This document shows positions 6,106-6,118 of a stretch of DNA of 6,118 bases, one piece after another. Origin of the DNA: Actinomycetales bacterium. Lineage in GTDB: Bacteria > Actinomycetota > Actinomycetes > Actinomycetales > Cellulomonadaceae. A program made the position numbers and the translations under genes. Location: contig JAAYZM010000482.1 in NCBI GenBank assembly GCA_012514835.1, forward strand, positions 1 to 6,118. The letters run 5' to 3'. Each line of letters begins with the position of its first letter. Within the stretch, counting starts at the first letter, position 1. The notes beneath the pieces were generated by a model. It was not told where the DNA came from. It did no database searches and was given only the letters and a program-made list of their open reading frames with translations.

Positions 6106-6118
6106 GCATGCCGTTCTA
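6102..6118 (+). CDS. prcA: Proteasome alpha subunit PrcA, 5' partial (first five codons)
   Basis: Only the first five codons and two further bases are present, reading M-S-M-P-F and then the start of a Tyr or stop codon (TA-). This matches the typical actinobacterial PrcA N-terminus (MSFPYF in M. tuberculosis, commonly MPFY in others). PrcA forms the outer, gating rings of the 20S core and docks ARC. The GTG overlaps the prcB TGA as GTGA, and a Shine-Dalgarno core lies at 6088-6092. An ATG at 6108 is an alternative start. The call rests mainly on position after prcB, the universal order in this locus, with a short but consistent peptide match. Confidence 0.85.

Overview
The window is very GC-rich DNA with all genes on the + strand, GTG starts and GTGA stop/start overlaps. 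It carries the bacterial Pup-proteasome gene set: the ATPase ARC/Mpa, the depupylase Dop, the modifier Pup, proteasome beta PrcB, and the first codons of proteasome alpha PrcA. This points to an actinobacterium. The short ARC N-terminus, a Pup ending in GGE and the overall protein flavour suggest Micrococcales (for example a Cellulomonas-like organism), but that placement is inference and the genus is not determined.

Layout. At 3-677 is the 3' end of a membrane-embedded site-2 (M50) metalloprotease gene with a C-terminal CBS-like region. After a 22-nt gap comes trmI, the tRNA m1A58 methyltransferase (700-1671), which appears to be expressed from a leaderless promoter. A 99-nt gap (1672-1770) holds a putative -10 box and a near-perfect 13-nt direct repeat, and precedes arc (1771-3411). 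The dop gene (3408-5027) overlaps the arc stop codon by 4 nt. A 48-nt gap with another -10 box and a strong ribosome binding site leads into pup (5076-5264). The prcB gene follows 7 nt later (5272-6105), and prcA starts at 6102, overlapping the prcB stop by 4 nt, then runs off the window. No gap exceeds 100 nt, and no convincing intrinsic terminator, tRNA, rRNA, mobile element or CRISPR array was seen.

How the genes work together. Pup is ligated through its C-terminal Glu to lysines of target proteins by PafA, whose gene is not in this window. ARC/Mpa binds Pup through its N-terminal coiled coil, unfolds the tagged protein, and feeds it into the PrcA/PrcB 20S core by docking with its C-terminal GQYL tail. 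Dop removes Pup for reuse. In many actinobacteria Dop must first deamidate a C-terminal Gln on Pup. Here Pup is already encoded with Glu, so only the depupylase role should be needed.

This is a known system rather than an undescribed one. The points worth a second look are the Pup C-terminus, an enlarged Dop loop, the direct repeat in the arc leader, and the three matching CTAGRCT promoter boxes.
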